From assembly GCA_036265615.1 (NCBI GenBank), contig DATAOT010000193.1:1-5627 (forward strand): a stretch of 5,627 nucleotides of DNA, in the 5' to 3' direction. Positions 5,161 to 5,627 of this stretch are shown in pieces. Each line of letters opens with the position of its first letter. The stretch's first letter is position 1. The notes below the pieces were generated by a model that saw only the letters and a list, made by a program, of their open reading frames with translations, did no database searches and was not told the origin of the DNA. The translations under genes and the position numbers were made by a program. This DNA is from DATAFF01 sp036265615 (GTDB lineage Bacteria > Pseudomonadota > Alphaproteobacteria > Rhizobiales > Aestuariivirgaceae).

Positions 5161-5610
5161 TCACGGCTCGCGCGGCGCGACAAGCCTGGCGATGGCCTCG
5201 AGCGCGAGCTCGTACCCGAAGGGGCCAAAGCCACAGATCACACCGGTCGCAAGTGACGACACGAAACTCTTATGGCGAATGGGCTCACGCTTGTACACAT
5301 TCGAGAGGTGGATCTCCACCAGTGGCACACCGAGCATCTTCAAGGCATCGTGCAGCGCCAACGAGGTGTGCGTATAGGCGGCGGCATTCAGCACCACTCC
5401 CGATGCCTCGAGCCCGGCCCGCTGCACCAGCGATACGAGCTCACCCTCGCCGTTGGTCTGGGCAAACAGGATCGAGAGCCCCAGTCGCTCGGCTGCCGCC
5501 CGGCAGCGCTGCTCGATGGCCGCCAGCGTTTCGGTGCCGTAGATCTCGACCTCCCGCGTGCCGAGGAGGTTGAGGTTCGGTCCGTTCAGGACGTGGACAG
5601 GTTTCGTCAT
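5161..5610 (-). CDS. aroQ: Type II 3-dehydroquinate dehydratase
   Basis: The 149-residue product is full length for this small dodecameric cytoplasmic enzyme, which removes water from 3-dehydroquinate to give 3-dehydroshikimate on the way to chorismate and aromatic amino acids. It opens with the signature NGPNLNLLGTRE (9-20), including Arg19, followed by the catalytic Tyr24 (EIYG). Other conserved positions are EGELV (55-59), Asn75 in the substrate-binding NAAAYTHTS (75-83), His101 in EIHLSN (99-104), Arg108 and Arg112, and GVICGFGPFGYELAL (123-137). Two mild departures from the common pattern are Gly54, where His is usual before EGELV, and Ala76, where Pro is usual in NPAAYTHTS. The ATG at 5610 has a weak GGA upstream. 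It is the first gene of the aroQ-accB-accC-aat unit visible here; its promoter probably lies beyond the right edge. Confidence 0.98.
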   Translation of the reverse strand: MTKPVHVLNGPNLNLLGTREVEIYGTETLAAIEQRCRAAAERLGLSILFAQTNGEGELVSLVQRAGLEASGVVLNAAAYTHTSLALHDALKMLGVPLVEIHLSNVYKREPIRHKSFVSSLATGVICGFGPFGYELALEAIARLVAPREP

Positions 5611-5627
5611 CTGGTCCGATCCCGCGC

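Overview
The window looks like the chromosome of a high-GC alphaproteobacterium, most likely in the Hyphomicrobiales (Rhizobiales). Three things suggest this: the gene order aroQ-accB-accC-aat, protein sequences typical of that group, and a palindromic intergenic repeat of a style I associate with it. I cannot name the genus.

Right half (2645-5610, minus strand): a compact four-gene unit read from right to left. aroQ (type II 3-dehydroquinate dehydratase, shikimate pathway) is followed by accB (biotin carboxyl carrier protein), accC (biotin carboxylase) and aat (leucyl/phenylalanyl-tRNA-protein transferase). The genes are 11 bp apart (aroQ-accB), overlap by one base in a TGATG (accB-accC), and are 10 bp apart (accC-aat), so they are probably one transcript. 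AccB and AccC together carry out the biotin-carboxylation half of acetyl-CoA carboxylase, the first step of fatty acid synthesis. Aat feeds the bacterial N-degron pathway.

Middle (about 1467-2661): one plus-strand gene for an exported EF-hand protein (2005-2535), set among non-coding structures. Upstream are an AT-richer stretch with overlapping inverted repeats (1550-1592), a GC-rich stem-loop (1749-1781), a 131-bp mosaic repeat made of several hairpins (1795-1925), and a hairpin that would bury the gene's own Shine-Dalgarno sequence (1962-2002). Downstream are a terminator-like hairpin (2561-2595) and an inverted cluster of 7-bp repeats (2595-2661) that supplies the stop codon of the convergent aat gene.

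Left part (1-1466, minus strand): a major facilitator transporter of unknown substrate, followed after 3 bp by the N-terminal 83 codons of a 5-formyltetrahydrofolate cyclo-ligase that runs off the left edge.

Most coding content is ordinary housekeeping. The features most worth a second look are the possible RNA switch in front of the EF-hand gene, the operator-like repeat cluster upstream of the transporter, and the heptamer repeats at the end of aat. I see no tRNA, rRNA, CRISPR array, insertion sequence or phage gene.
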